DNA of 64,000 nt from Vulcanisaeta sp. JCM 14467 (GCF_001316245.1 NZ_BBDM01000009.1:46311-110310), one strand, 5' to 3'. Shown: positions 9,142 through 18,973, numbered from the stretch's first letter. A program made the numbers and translations. Notes: a model not told the origin generated them from the letters alone.

Positions 9142-9812
9142 TTGAGTATGTAATTGCCACCACACTGCATTGCCAATACCCTAACCCTATTATTATCGCC
9201 CATGAATGCCACGGATTTACAACCGTTTATGTCGGTCGTTGGGAAGTAATCAATCAATGCCTTGGCAATCACCCTACTTGCCCTACTAACTGTGTCCCTA
9301 TCCCCATACTTACTGACCAATACCTCATATAGTGAGTCAACGGTTGCTAACTTGAGATTGTTTGGTAGTATGAGTAAAACGTTCCTGGGATAATCCTGAT
9401 AAAGCGCCATGAGTTCGGCACTCAGCCTTCCCCCACTACTCAGGTAGAGAAGTCTCACGTAACTCATAACCTCCTCATCACTAAACCCCGCCAATCCCCA
9501 ACCGCCCTTAATGGCATCGACTGCGGCCCACGCGGTATCCTCATCCACATTGCCAATATGCATGAAGTATGCAAAGAGGAGTAATAGGTAACCACTAATG
9601 CTTATCAAGTACTTATTCCTGCTAACCCTCTCGAGAAGCCCCATCATCTCCAACTCGGAGACCTTCCTATAAAACGTCGCCCTACTAACGTGCCCAGCCA
9701 ATGACAGCCACAATGGGCTTGGTGCATCATCCCTAGTAGTCTCGCGGATGGCATGGAGTATTAGCTTTAAAATCATTAGGTGTACAATGTCAACGCCTAT
9801 TCCCGGAATCAT
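9138..9812 (-). CDS. winged-helix transcriptional regulator
   Basis: About 224 residues. The N-terminal 70 residues fold as a helix-turn-helix (LSLAGHVSRATFYRKVSELE followed by MMGLLERVSRNKYLISISG, a typical wing). The remaining 150 residues are helical with no recognised ligand domain. It ends 4 bases into the CbiA-type gene, tail to tail, and is divergent from the unknown protein at 9899. The 86-base intergenic region contains a 16-base palindrome that it might bind. DNA binding is well supported; its target is inference. Confidence 0.7.
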   Translation of the reverse strand: MIPGIGVDIVHLMILKLILHAIRETTRDDAPSPLWLSLAGHVSRATFYRKVSELEMMGLLERVSRNKYLISISGYLLLLFAYFMHIGNVDEDTAWAAVDAIKGGWGLAGFSDEEVMSYVRLLYLSSGGRLSAELMALYQDYPRNVLLILPNNLKLATVDSLYEVLVSKYGDRDTVSRASRVIAKALIDYFPTTDINGCKSVAFMGDNNRVRVLAMQCGGNYILN

Positions 9813-9853
9813 TATGTATTTTTCGTTGTAGAATTAAAAAATTCTTTATTTCA

Positions 9854-9872
9854 TGTGGAATTAATTTTAAAT
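9854..9872 (+). promoter_or_regulatory. promoter of the gene at 9899 (TGTGGAAT element plus TATA box)
   Basis: TGTGGAATTAAT begins 45 bases before ATG 9899, and TTTTAAAT follows at about 9865-9872, 27-34 bases before the start, as expected for a leaderless archaeal transcript. The TGTGGAAT core matches three other promoters in the first 12 kb. Confidence 0.5.
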
Positions 9873-9887
9873 CTCATAATTATGAGA
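9872..9887. promoter_or_regulatory. 16-base perfect palindrome, likely operator
   Basis: TCTCATAATTATGAGA is a perfect palindrome between TATA box and start codon of the gene at 9899. A nearly identical sequence, TCTCGTAATTATGAGACTA, lies at 11476-11494 at the start of the H+-ATPase gene; 18 of 19 bases agree including the flank. The two sites probably bind the same protein, perhaps the divergently encoded regulator at 9138-9812. Confidence 0.55.
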
Positions 9888-9898
9888 CTAAGACAATA

Positions 9899-10537
9899 AT
9901 GGGGAGACAATGTATAGAATTGAACCTACCTAATGAACTTGATGAACTAATCAGGAACGCCATAAACCTAGTCAGGGCGCGAGACCCAAGTAGTAGGGTT
10001 AGGGAGAATGCTGACCTATTTATTAAAGTCCATATAGTACCAATTAAGGAATTCATTGAGATTAATGACAATAATGTTAGGGTTAAAATCAATACTGAGG
10101 GTAAACTAATCATTAAAGGAATATCAATAATATCAAGTAATATTAAGCCATGTAAACCACGGATAAAGAAGGAATACTTACCACTATTGAATATTTACCT
10201 TACTTATGAGGTGAGGTTACTAACAATGTTTCATGACTACCTTCTTTGTAATGACGCGCTTAATTACCTAATGTGGGCTTACGACAATGCCATTAACGGT
10301 CACCTCATCAACGAATTAGTCAACCGCGGCATTAAGGAAAAGAACATTATAAAGGCACTAAATGAAATATTTAACACAATTATCTGCGATTTAACTAATT
10401 ACATACTGGGAATCCAAACATATGTGGATCATGAAATGCTTAAGGAGGTTCTTAGAAAAATTAATGGTTCAATGCTCATAATATTGAAATTAAGTGATGA
10501 TTGCATCTATCTAGGCCTTACTAATTTGCCCAGTTAA
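9899..10537 (+). CDS. unrecognised protein, paralog of the next gene
   Basis: About 212 residues, cytoplasmic and mainly helical, with no membrane segment. It shares a clear pattern with the protein at 10605: an N-terminal NAI-x2-VR ... P-x-S-x2-RE-x-AD-x-F-x-K-x-H-x2-PI block, a middle F-x2-Y-x2-C ... WAYD block, and a C-terminal EVLRK ... Y-x-GL block. I do not recognise the family. It is expressed from a promoter with the TGTGGAAT element and a palindromic operator that recurs at the proton ATPase gene, so it may act in the same response. Confidence 0.65.
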   Translation: MGRQCIELNLPNELDELIRNAINLVRARDPSSRVRENADLFIKVHIVPIKEFIEINDNNVRVKINTEGKLIIKGISIISSNIKPCKPRIKKEYLPLLNIYLTYEVRLLTMFHDYLLCNDALNYLMWAYDNAINGHLINELVNRGIKEKNIIKALNEIFNTIICDLTNYILGIQTYVDHEMLKEVLRKINGSMLIILKLSDDCIYLGLTNLPS

Positions 10538-10563
10538 TTTCCTCGCTTTTGCTTTACGTGGAT

Positions 10564-10584
10564 TGTGGAATAACATTAATAAAT
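10564..10584 (+). promoter_or_regulatory. promoter of the gene at 10605 (TGTGGAAT element)
   Basis: TGTGGAATAAC begins 41 bases before the GTG start at 10605 and is followed by the TATA-like TTAATAAAT. It is the third copy of the element in this region. Confidence 0.45.
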
Positions 10585-10604
10585 AATTTTACATAAGTAT
10601 CATT

Positions 10605-11318
10605 GTGAGTAATATCGATATAATGAATAGTATTATTGAGAATGCAATAACTAAGGTTAGGCTATTTGAACCGAACTCATTAATTAGGGAGAAGGCCGAC
10701 ATGTTCGTTAAAATTCACCTTATCCCAATAAACCAATTAATTAAGGTTGAAGAGGGCTCGATCGTCCCTACTACATATATAATCGACCTAGCATTGATAG
10801 GACCTTCCGTGACGCGTATAATGGATTACTTAAATATGCATGAAGGAGGTTCATTAACCTTTGGCAGGAGGGTGGGAAAGGCTAGAAATAAAGAACAATT
10901 AATAACTAATTACATTGAATTAATTATAAAGACACTGAGGTTCTTCAATAATTATTTCGTGTGTAGGCACGTCCTTGACCACGTTGCTTGGGCATACGAT
11001 GAGGTTATGAATAATAATGCGGTAGTTAGGCTTTTTAGGGATGTGTTTAAGGATGATAAGGAGGTTGATAAGGTATTGAATGAGATATCAAAGCATATCG
11101 TTGTATCAGTAACCGATTTCTATAATGGGCTAAGGAAGTGGATTCTTAACAATGAGTTAAGAAGGCCATCATATATACAATACTTCATAGTAAACGAAGT
11201 GCTAAGGAAATTATTACCTAATGAATATTTAATAATAGCCGAGGCCAATGAAGATTACTTTTACATAGGCCTTCTTAGGGACGTGCCATTAATAAATACG
11301 ATAATTAGGATTAGCTAA
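10605..11318 (+). CDS. unrecognised protein, paralog of the previous gene
   Basis: About 237 residues with a GTG start. It shares conserved blocks with the protein encoded at 9899: RE-x-AD-x-F-x-K-x-H-x2-PI, then F-x-NYFVC ... WAYD, then EVLRK near the C-terminus, and ends with a strand, YFYIGLL. No known domain is visible. It has its own TGTGGAAT promoter, so the two paralogs are separate transcripts. A local duplication next to the H+-ATPase gene is the simplest origin. Confidence 0.65.
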   Translation: MSNIDIMNSIIENAITKVRLFEPNSLIREKADMFVKIHLIPINQLIKVEEGSIVPTTYIIDLALIGPSVTRIMDYLNMHEGGSLTFGRRVGKARNKEQLITNYIELIIKTLRFFNNYFVCRHVLDHVAWAYDEVMNNNAVVRLFRDVFKDDKEVDKVLNEISKHIVVSVTDFYNGLRKWILNNELRRPSYIQYFIVNEVLRKLLPNEYLIIAEANEDYFYIGLLRDVPLINTIIRIS

Positions 11319-11411
11319 GTGAATTCAAATAAAGAATTTTATTCTGCTTTATTCAACATACTTTATTAATTGTCAAAATTATTGAATTTTATATTAATTT
11401 AATTCCCTAAA

Positions 11412-11432
11412 TGTGGAATAAAGTTTATAAGC
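11412..11432 (+). promoter_or_regulatory. promoter of the H+-ATPase gene (TGTGGAAT element plus TATA box)
   Basis: TGTGGAATAAAG is followed by TTTATAAG, 49 and about 37 bases before ATG 11461. An inverted repeat, GTCA-N6-TGAC (11442-11455), lies between the TATA box and the ATG and resembles the repeat in front of the gene at 14160. Confidence 0.5.
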
Positions 11433-11460
11433 TATCACGATGTCAAAAACGTGACTTATT

Positions 11461-13959
11461 ATGTTGGCTGAGAAGTCTCGTAATTATGAGACTATGTCTG
11501 TGGAGGAAGTTTTACGGGAGTTAAGTACGAACCCAAGCACTGGGCTTAGTGAGACTGAGGTTAATGAGAGGGTTAGGAGGTATGGTTATAATGAGGTGCC
11601 TGAGAAGAAGGAGCACCCTGCTAAGAAGTTTGCCAAGAAGTTCACTGGATTCACCGCGTGGATGCTCGAGGCGGCGATGGTCGTTTGCGTAATACTTGGC
11701 CTGACGATAGACCCGGCTAGGTTGATAGATGCCTACATAATTGCGGCACTGCTCGTTGTTAATGCGTTGATAGGGTTTATACATGAGGAGCACGCCGCCA
11801 GGGCTGTTGAGTTGCTTAAGCAGAGGCTGCAGGTCATGGCCAGGGTCCTTAGGAACGGCTCCTGGCAGTCAATGCCCGCGAGGTTCCTGGTTCCAGGTGA
11901 TATAATTAGGGTTAGGGCTGGCGATATAGTGCCCGCGGATGCTAAGATAATAAGTAATGAGGAGGTTGAGGTCGATCAATCAGCCCTGACCGGGGAGAGC
12001 ATGCCCGTGGCTAAGAGGAGGGGTGACGTGATGTACTCAGGCTCGATAGTGAGGAGGGGTGAGGCCACGGCAGTGGTCGTCAGGACTGGGCTCAACACAT
12101 ACTTCGGGAAGACCGTGCAGTTAGTCCAGACGGCTAGGCCTAAGCTTCATATGGAGGAGATAATATCCAGGGTCGTCTCGGCACTACTTATCATGGTCTC
12201 AATACTCGTAATAGTTATGTTCCCACTAACATATTTCTACCTACACAGCCTAATGTTCCTCGCAGACTACGTACTACCACTGGCCATAATGCTCGTCGTA
12301 TTCGCAGTACCCGTTGCGCTACCCGCCATGTTCACTGTGACCATGGCTGTTGGGGCTCAGGAAATGGCTAGAAAGGGCGCGTTGATAACGAAGCTGAGCG
12401 CCGTCGAGGATGCGGCGTCCATGACCGTGTTGTGCGCTGACAAGACGGGTACGTTGACGTATAATAGGTTAACCGTAACCCACGTAGTCCCAATGAAGGG
12501 GTACTCCGAGGATGGCGTCTTGTTATATGGAGCATTGGCGAGCAGGAGGCTAATCAGGACCCGATAGACCTAGCCTTCATAAGGGCTGCGAGGGAGAGGA
12601 AATTACTAATCAGTGATTTCGAGGTTAAGGAGTTTAAGCCCTTTGACCCATCGACTAGGCGTACAGAGGCTCTCGTGGTTGACAGGAACAATGGCGGTAG
12701 GGTATTTAGGGTCGCCAAGGGCGCCGTTAGGACACTGGCCGAAGAGTTGTGTAAGGTAAGGCTGAGTGAGGATATTGAGAATGTAATGAACTCCTTCGCT
12801 GCCAGCGGCTATAGGACGTTGGGTGTGGCTAAGTCTGAGGATGGCGTTAATTGGGAGATGGTAGGCCTGGTGGCGCTTTATGACATACCCAGGGAGGACA
12901 CGCCTAAGCTCATTCAGGAACTTAGGAACTTGGGCGTCAGGGTTAAGATGCTCACTGGCGATGCTAAGCCAATTGCTAAGGAGATAGCCAAGATGGTTGG
13001 CTTGGGCGAGAATGTTATTTCTGGTAAGGAATTAAAGGAATTATTAGAAAAAGATCCACAGAAGCTGCCAAGCTCGCTGAAGAAGCTGACGTGTTTGCCG
13101 AGATTTACCCGGAGGATAAGTACTTCATTGTGAAGAGCCTTCAGGCAAGTAAGCAAATAGTTGGTATGACGGGCGATGGCATTAACGACTCACCAGCACT
13201 TAAGCAGGCCGAGGTTGGTATAGCAGTTAGCAACGCGACTGACGTGGCCAAGGCAGCGGCTAGCGTTGTGCTGACTGTCGAGGGTTTAGCAGGTATTGTG
13301 GAGCTCGTCAGGATTGGTAGGTCCACATTCCAGAGGATTGTCACGTGGATACTAAATAAGATCGTCAAGACGTTTGAAATAGCCGTATTCGTGACACTAG
13401 CATTCCTCATATCGGCACTACTCTGGCACAACCCAATATACGCAGTCTCCGCCCTCGACGTAACCCTCTTCCTATTCCTAATAGACTTCGTCACAATATC
13501 ACTATCGACAGACAACGCCAAGGGATCACCAACACCCGAGAAATGGGATGTGCCAAAGCTCGTGAAGCTCGGCGTAGGGCTTGGGGTATTCACGGTAGCG
13601 AGATGTTCGGGCTACTATTCCTCGCCCTGGACTACTTCCACATAAGCAACATACACGTACTACACACGTACTACTTCACGGCAATGATGTACATGGGAAT
13701 ACTAACGCCCTTCATCGTCAGGGAGAGGGGGCCATTCTGGATCTCAAGGCCAGGTAAGTGGCTGACGATAGCGTCCATAGTGGACATGATCGTTGTTGCA
13801 TTCATAGCATTAACAGGCTTGCCAGGCCCATGGGGGCGCTTACTAACGCCAATAACCTGGCAGGAATACGCGGCGATAACGCTATACTGCCTATTCGTAA
13901 ACTTCGCAATTAATGATAGGGCCAAGTTAATGCTTGGGAGATTAGGCATAACTAGGTAA
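11461..13959 (+). CDS. P3A-type plasma-membrane H+-ATPase, three frameshifts
   Basis: P-type ATPase of the proton-pumping (P3A) group, about 830 residues after repair. Motifs in order: the actuator TGES in QSALTGESMPVAK; the phosphorylation motif CADKTGTLTYNR, preceded by the P3A-like FTVTMAVGAQEMARKGALI; the P-domain MLTGDAKPIAKEIA; and the hinge MTGDGINDSPALKQAEVGIA. Ten membrane helices are expected. Breaks near 12545, 13090 and 13600 are all consistent with single missing bases. ATG 11494 (MSVEEVLREL) is a plausible alternative start, which would place the palindrome at 11475-11492 just upstream of it. The pump would export protons or build membrane potential in an acidophile. Confidence 0.88.
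11475..11492. promoter_or_regulatory. near-palindromic operator at the start of the H+-ATPase gene
   Basis: GTCTCGTAATTATGAGAC pairs in 8 of 9 positions and matches the perfect palindrome at 9872-9887. It lies inside the reading frame if ATG 11461 is used, or directly before the start if ATG 11494 is used. A bound repressor would block initiation or early elongation. Confidence 0.5.
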
Positions 13960-14142
13960 TGTAGATAGAATTAAAATAATTGTTTGTATTTATATTCAAT
14001 TCTTTTATTTCGTAATTATCTACAAACATTTACTTATAAATACATTCATTAATAAGTAAATTATTCATTAATCTTCAATGTAATTATTAAATTATTTCTC
14101 ATTTAACGCACAAGATCGTGTAATAATGTTTATATATCGTGA

Positions 14143-14158
14143 AGTCAAGTTTTTGACT
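14143..14158. promoter_or_regulatory. inverted repeat directly before the first TauE gene
   Basis: AGTCAA-GTTT-TTGACT ends one base before ATG 14160. A looser GTCA-N6-TGAC repeat holds the same position before the H+-ATPase gene (11442-11455). It may be an operator at the transcription start of a leaderless message. Confidence 0.35.
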
Positions 14159-14159
14159 G

Positions 14160-15574
14160 ATGGTGAGCCTCGTATTTGATTTACTCAAGATGCTGGAGTT
14201 TATAGTCGCGGGCATTGTGGCCGGCATGCTTGGTGCTTGGCAGGGCTTGGCGGTGGGGTTGTGCTGACGCCGGTATTAACATTGTTCTTGAGTGTTCCGA
14301 TAATTTATGCGACAGGCTCCGCGTTAATATCGACAATATCCACGTCAGCAGGCTCGGCTAGTGTCTATGTAAGGAAGAGGATTGCCAATGATAGGATAGG
14401 CATCAGCCTAGTTACAGCAACAACCACAGGCGCAATAATCGGCTCATTAACAGCTAACTACGTGTACGCACACCACCTTACCTGGATCATATACGTAATA
14501 TTCGGCGTGGTACTTCTCGCATCAATAATACCCACCGTGCAGAGGAGTACCTGTGAATTACCACCACCAAGGAATCCCGACTGGACGACTAAGACGTTCA
14601 GACTCTACGGTGTGTGTTACGACCCAGCACTAAAGATATGGTACAAATATTGGGGTGTTCGTTGGTGGCTCGGTTGGTTAATCATGCTCTTCGCAGGCTT
14701 TATAAGCGGGTTACTGGGTATTGGTAGTGGCGCCCTCAAGGTCCTAGCCATGGATTGGGGAATGAACCTGCCAATGAAGGTAAGCACAACAACAAGCAAC
14801 TTCATGATAGGAGTGACGGCAGCGACCAGCGGCTCGCTGTATTGGTTCTTTGGCTATATAAGTCCATTCATAGCTGCTTGCACTGCGATCGGAGTCCTAA
14901 TTGGCTCGAGGATTGGCACTAGGATGCTCATGTACGTTACCAATAGGCAGGTGAGGTGGGTATTCGTGGCAATATTGGCTTACCTGGGCTTTAGGATGGT
15001 CCTTAGGGGTCTCGGCAGGGAGGGCATATTACCAATAACATCAATGGAGAGAAACATAGTTGCGGCGATATTCGCATCAGTGATAATAATTTCCCTATAC
15101 TTCATATTTACGTACAAGTATCAGGAGACCCAGGACGTCACGTTAAGCATCTACCAAGCCCAGCCCGAGAATCCTGGAAGGATTGAGCTTAAGTTCATAA
15201 ACGTAACCAGTAACCTCCTTAAGTATGGAGTATTCATAAGCATAGCCCTGCTGGTGCTGGGGCTAATCCTAATCTTCATACACGGCGAAGGGTTAGGTAT
15301 ACCACTCAGTAAAATTATTGATCCCAACGGGCACGTTGATACATCAACAATGTCGATAATGACAGTTATAGCGGGCGATTTGAGGCTTGATGGACTTAGC
15401 CTAATGCTGACGGGATTACTCGTGCTAATAGCAATACCCGTGGTCATGGTCGCATTAAACCTGGTGAGATTCGCCATGGAGAGGGACGTATTATATACCG
15501 TGCTCGCAGCCATAACACTTGTTAACCTATTCCTCGCAATATTCGTATTACCCCTACTCATACTCCATAAGTGA
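14160..15574 (+). CDS. TauE/SafE family permease, probable sulfite exporter, frameshifted
   Basis: Polytopic membrane protein of about 471 residues. The family glycine-rich repeat occurs twice: AGLGGGVVLTPVL near residue 30 and SGLLGIGSGALKVLAM in the second half, followed by TSNFMIGVTAATSGSLYWF. The N-terminal first helix (MVSLVFDLLKMLEFIVAG) is in another frame; one missing base near 14235 joins it. The C-terminus carries an extra region of about 150 residues with additional membrane helices beyond the usual 8-helix core. The family exports sulfite or sulfonates. Beside apr/sat genes, sulfite or sulfide efflux is the likely role. It is followed after 10 bases by a second copy. Confidence 0.82.
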
Positions 15575-15584
15575 GGTGATTAAA

Positions 15585-16551
15585 ATGTACGTAATTGCCC
15601 AGGCCCTAACAACCCTGGTGTTAATAGCGGCCTGTGGATTAATGGCAGGCCTGCTCGGAGGCTTACTGGGGCTTGGTGGCGCCGTTATACTAACGCCGCT
15701 CCTAACGATACTGCTTAATCTACCATACAATACTCCGCAGGTATTAGTCTCGTGTCCGCAATATCAACCTCAGTAATGACCAGTTCCAGATTCTTAAGAC
15801 TTGGATTACCAAACACTAGGGTGTTTATAGCGCTGTGTTCCGCAGGCACCACAGGGGCTATAATAGGGTCATTAATGACATACCACATAATAAACACGGG
15901 TTATAACTGGGTACTTTATCTAGTGTTTAGTGGTGTTATGTACATGGCTATGGCTCTCGTAATAAGGCCTAGGCAGCACGTAATAACCGCATTACCAGTA
16001 AACGTGAGGGATTCTTACGTAATTACTGGGTCTTACCTGGACCAGGCGTTAAAGGTTTACGTCAACTATGGAGTAAGGAGAAGCAGTTTAGTAAAGGCAT
16101 GGTGTGTAATGCTCTTTGGGGGAGTAATATCGGGCCTTCTCGGGATTGGTGGTGGGCCAATAAATATGCTGGCCCTTTACTGGGCCGCTGAATTGCCGAT
16201 AAAGGTTGCCTCAGCAACTAGCAACTTAATAGTGGGTGTAACAGCAGCAACTAGTGGGTCACTTTACTGGTTCTTCGGTTATATACAGCCTTTCATGGCC
16301 ATGGCATCCGTGATTGGAATAGTGATTGGCGCAAACATAGCAGCCATGTACTACCCAGGGCCAGGGGGTCAACAATAAAGGTACTACTACTCTCAATATT
16401 TTCATACCTAGCGTATAGGATGCTCCTATCCGGACTTAGGAGGGGCGGCATCTTCGTATTACCGATCGATCTCGAATACATAACGTCGTTCATGGTACTA
16501 ATAATAACACTGGGGATACTACTTGCATTGCGTAAGTACCTGAGCGAGTAA
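15585..16551 (+). CDS. second TauE/SafE family permease, two frameshifts
   Basis: About 322 residues after repair. It repeats the first permease closely: LLGLGGAVILTPLL at the N-terminus, SGLLGIGGGPINMLAL and TSNLIVGVTAATSGSLYWF in the second half. It lacks the C-terminal extension of its neighbour. Breaks near 15745 and 16370 fit single missing bases, and the last piece encodes STIKVLLLSIFSYLAYRML up to TAA 16549-16551. GAGGTGAT before ATG 15585 is a ribosome binding site, as expected for an internal operon gene. Tandem duplication is likely, and the pair could form a heteromeric or dual-specificity exporter. Confidence 0.8.
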
Positions 16552-16631
16552 AGCTAGGGCAAATAATTACTTTTAATGAGTACACGCCATATACCATGAG
16601 GAGGGTTTAAACTCTAAAGCGCAGTATTACA

Positions 16632-17056
16632 ATGAATGGTGTTAACCTTATCACCAACAATTGCCAAATTAATTGCTGATAAGCTCGATCTCCGCAAAGA
16701 ATTGGGCTGTACCTTAGGCTTCATGAGGGTCACCTTAGAGCTGTCGAGGAGTTTTGCGCTAAAGGCAATTTAGCCTAGGCCGAGGCTTATTAAACGCCAT
16801 TGCTAAACAAAGAGGTTGGGAATGTTATAGCCATAGGGACTACGACTAAATTATCGAGAGACTGTATGGAGAAACTCACGACAAGTCACTCCTGATTAGC
16901 TTTAGAATGGCTGAAGCACTACACGCTAATTTCTACCACGAATTCATGAGCAAGGAATGATTCGAAGTGCATAGGGAGACTGTACTCAGGCTAATCGAGA
17001 GACTCAGGGAATTAATTAGGCAGGGTATTAATTCCTCGGCGAATAAATCGGCGTGA
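16632..17056 (+). pseudogene. decayed PaREP1-like gene
   Basis: A degraded coding region whose conceptual translation resembles PaREP1/PaREP8 family proteins of Thermoproteales: RLHEGHLRAVEEFCAKGNLA, then LLNAIAKQRGWECYSHRDYD, IIERLYGETHDKSLLISF, MAEALHANFYHEF and a final helix RETVLRLIERLRELIRQG. In-frame TAG and TAA codons occur near 16774-16792, a TAA near 16850 and a TGA near 16959, and a frame change near 16715. Unlike the other broken genes here, it has several nonsense codons in one frame, so it is truly inactive. The family is multi-copy and prone to gain and loss in this order. Confidence 0.6.
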
Positions 17057-17082
17057 GGATGGGCATGGCGTCATTTAAGCAA

Positions 17083-18623
17083 TTACGAAGGCACACCAAT
17101 GTAATAAATACATGACTGACCCGTGGATAATGGACCACTATACGTATAGCCAGGCGCTGTTGTTGGACCAACCTGGAAATTTAGACTAGACGGGTTGCCC
17201 CAGACGAAGGTTGCATCCCAAAGCACTTGAATTGCGTAATAGGCATAGTTCTGACAAACGTAATAGCCAGCACCACCACTGACTGTGTATTCGGTACTGA
17301 CCAACGTGAGGTTCTCATCCACTGGTAAGTAGGCCGAGATAGTTTCGAGACTTGGCAAGTACATATTCATCTGATCATCTACTCCATATTGGAATGCATA
17401 ACCGAAGGCTAGGTTCTGCGGGTTGAATGCATACGTGTCATTCATGCTATTGCCGAGTTCGGTACCTGTATTGTTGATTCAATAATACTTACAGGGTCTG
17501 AGGCGGCGGCTAACTCAACAATTATGTTAATTATTTCAGTAGCGGTACCAGCTAATTGCAATAAATAATCATAATTAGAACTGCTGGTTACGGTTATTGA
17601 GCCTGGAGCTGAGGCTATGGGCCCGTAGAAGAAGGTGTCCTCACCAGGTTTGTAGTAATACTCGTATGATGAGGCTGCATCAATGGCTATGCCCATGCCT
17701 GGGTTAGAAACCATTGAATTCTGCGGACTATTTATTGCGGAGTCCTCCAGGGCCGGCTGCACATACATCCAAGCACCTGGGTAAAATATTATGTGACCCC
17801 TCGGACTTACTGTGCTCTGCCACTGCGTTGGGTACCACATGCAGAAGTCATAGTAGTAGTAAGTAACGTTGTTATCGCTGTATGGATTTGCGATATCATT
17901 AAATGTAGGGCTTTCATAGTAACCCTCATTAATTAAGTTCGTAGAGCAGGGATCGGTTAGCTGCAGCGCAGGATCATTACTGGCTTGAATATATACTAAG
18001 TATGTGAGACCCCTAAGACTGAGTCCCGAGTATGCTACGGATATTTGTATTCTTTTGCCGCCGTATGCGGTGATTACCTCAGCAATGAAGCTGGGCCCTA
18101 TCCTGTAGTACGGGATTAGGAGCAGGGACTCCGTGTAGGAGCTCCTGTGGGTTAGGCGGTAGTACTGGATTAGCGCCTCCGTTGTGCATGACTGGAGGGT
18201 GGTTACTGAGGCGTTGTAGAGCACTATGACTCCGTAACTGAGGTAGGAACCCAGCGATTCACAGTTCGGCTTTACATAGCCCAGGTCAATTATTAGTATT
18301 GAGCCTGGGCACTCACTCAATAACCTAAGCGAGCCGTTTAGGTCACTGCCCATGTACGTGACGCTTGAGCTTAGGTTGAGCCTTAGGGCCCTTGAGTAAA
18401 CATTGTTGTACAGGCTTGTGGAGCCGACAATGATGATCCTGGCACCCAAGCCCCTGAAGAACTCGATAGATGCCGTGTAATTGAATAAGGCATTAGGATC
18501 AGGGGTATTGTGGTACCCAGCATTCAACGTCTTGACATTAATTAGAAACAGTAGTAATAAGGATAGCATGCCCATGATGAGCACGACCATGACGAGGGAC
18601 CTTGTTTTAAGTCCCATACTCAT
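17083..18623 (-). CDS. secreted or membrane-anchored protein, frameshifted
   Basis: About 510 residues. An N-terminal hydrophobic helix (residues 9-28, SLVMVVLIMGMLSLLLLFLI) anchors or exports it. The rest is extracellular in character, rich in Tyr, Ser, Asn and sequons, with pairs of cysteines. The segment just after the anchor (FRGLGARIIIVGSTSLYN, then PGSILIIDLGYV) resembles a Rossmann-like domain of the DUF4350 type. The frame changes near 17445; ATGA there could look like coupled genes, but the downstream frame is open for a dozen codons before that ATG, so one frameshifted gene is more likely. No enzyme motif is seen. Function unknown. Confidence 0.65.
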
Positions 18624-18801
18624 TAATGTTTCATCTTTAGCGAGGATTTTTTTTACTCCGGCTGTTCAAATAAAATGATTCGAGTAGGATTGAATTTAAG
18701 ATAAGTACGAGCCCGATAATCAGGTTTGTACGTTAACCTAGATTACGGTTTCATTAAAAAGGCATTACTAAAACGCTGCGTAGCATAGTGTGAGAAATCC
18801 T

Positions 18802-18890
18802 TGGTGCCGGGGCCGGGATTTGAACCCGGGCCCCCTTGCGGGGACGGACTTAGCAGGCCCGCGCCTTGGACCTAGCTCGGCCACCCCGGC
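18802..18890 (-). tRNA. tRNA-Ser (GCU)
   Basis: The complementary strand folds as a class II tRNA: 7-bp acceptor GCCGGGG/CCCCGGC, D arm, anticodon stem CGGGC/GUCCG with loop CUGCUAA giving anticodon GCU, a long variable arm (CCCC-GCAA-GGGG) and a T arm with GGUUCAAAUCC. CCA is encoded (18802-18804). No intron is seen. Confidence 0.93.
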
Positions 18891-18951
18891 GTTTTCTTGG
18901 TTGATTTCATTTGTTTTAAGTTTTTTTGTGCTGTGAGGTCGTAATGCCTTT

Positions 18952-18973
18952 TCTGGAATAAAATTTTAATAAT
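18952..18973 (+). promoter_or_regulatory. promoter of atpK
   Basis: TCTGGAATAAAATTTTAATAATG: a TATA-like AATTTTAATA lies about 27-34 bases before ATG 18995. The TGGAATAAA part resembles the element upstream of the first four promoters, at the same distance from the start, so part of that element may be a general BRE-like feature. Confidence 0.4.

Noticed and set aside
11461..13959. Programmed frameshifting or a split P-type ATPase
   Set aside because: All three breaks are single-base shifts of the kind seen in many unrelated genes and a tRNA in this window.
17442..17448. ATGA overlap as a coupled pair of secreted-protein genes
   Set aside because: The downstream frame is open for about twelve codons before the ATG and continues the same kind of sequence, so one frameshifted gene is more likely.
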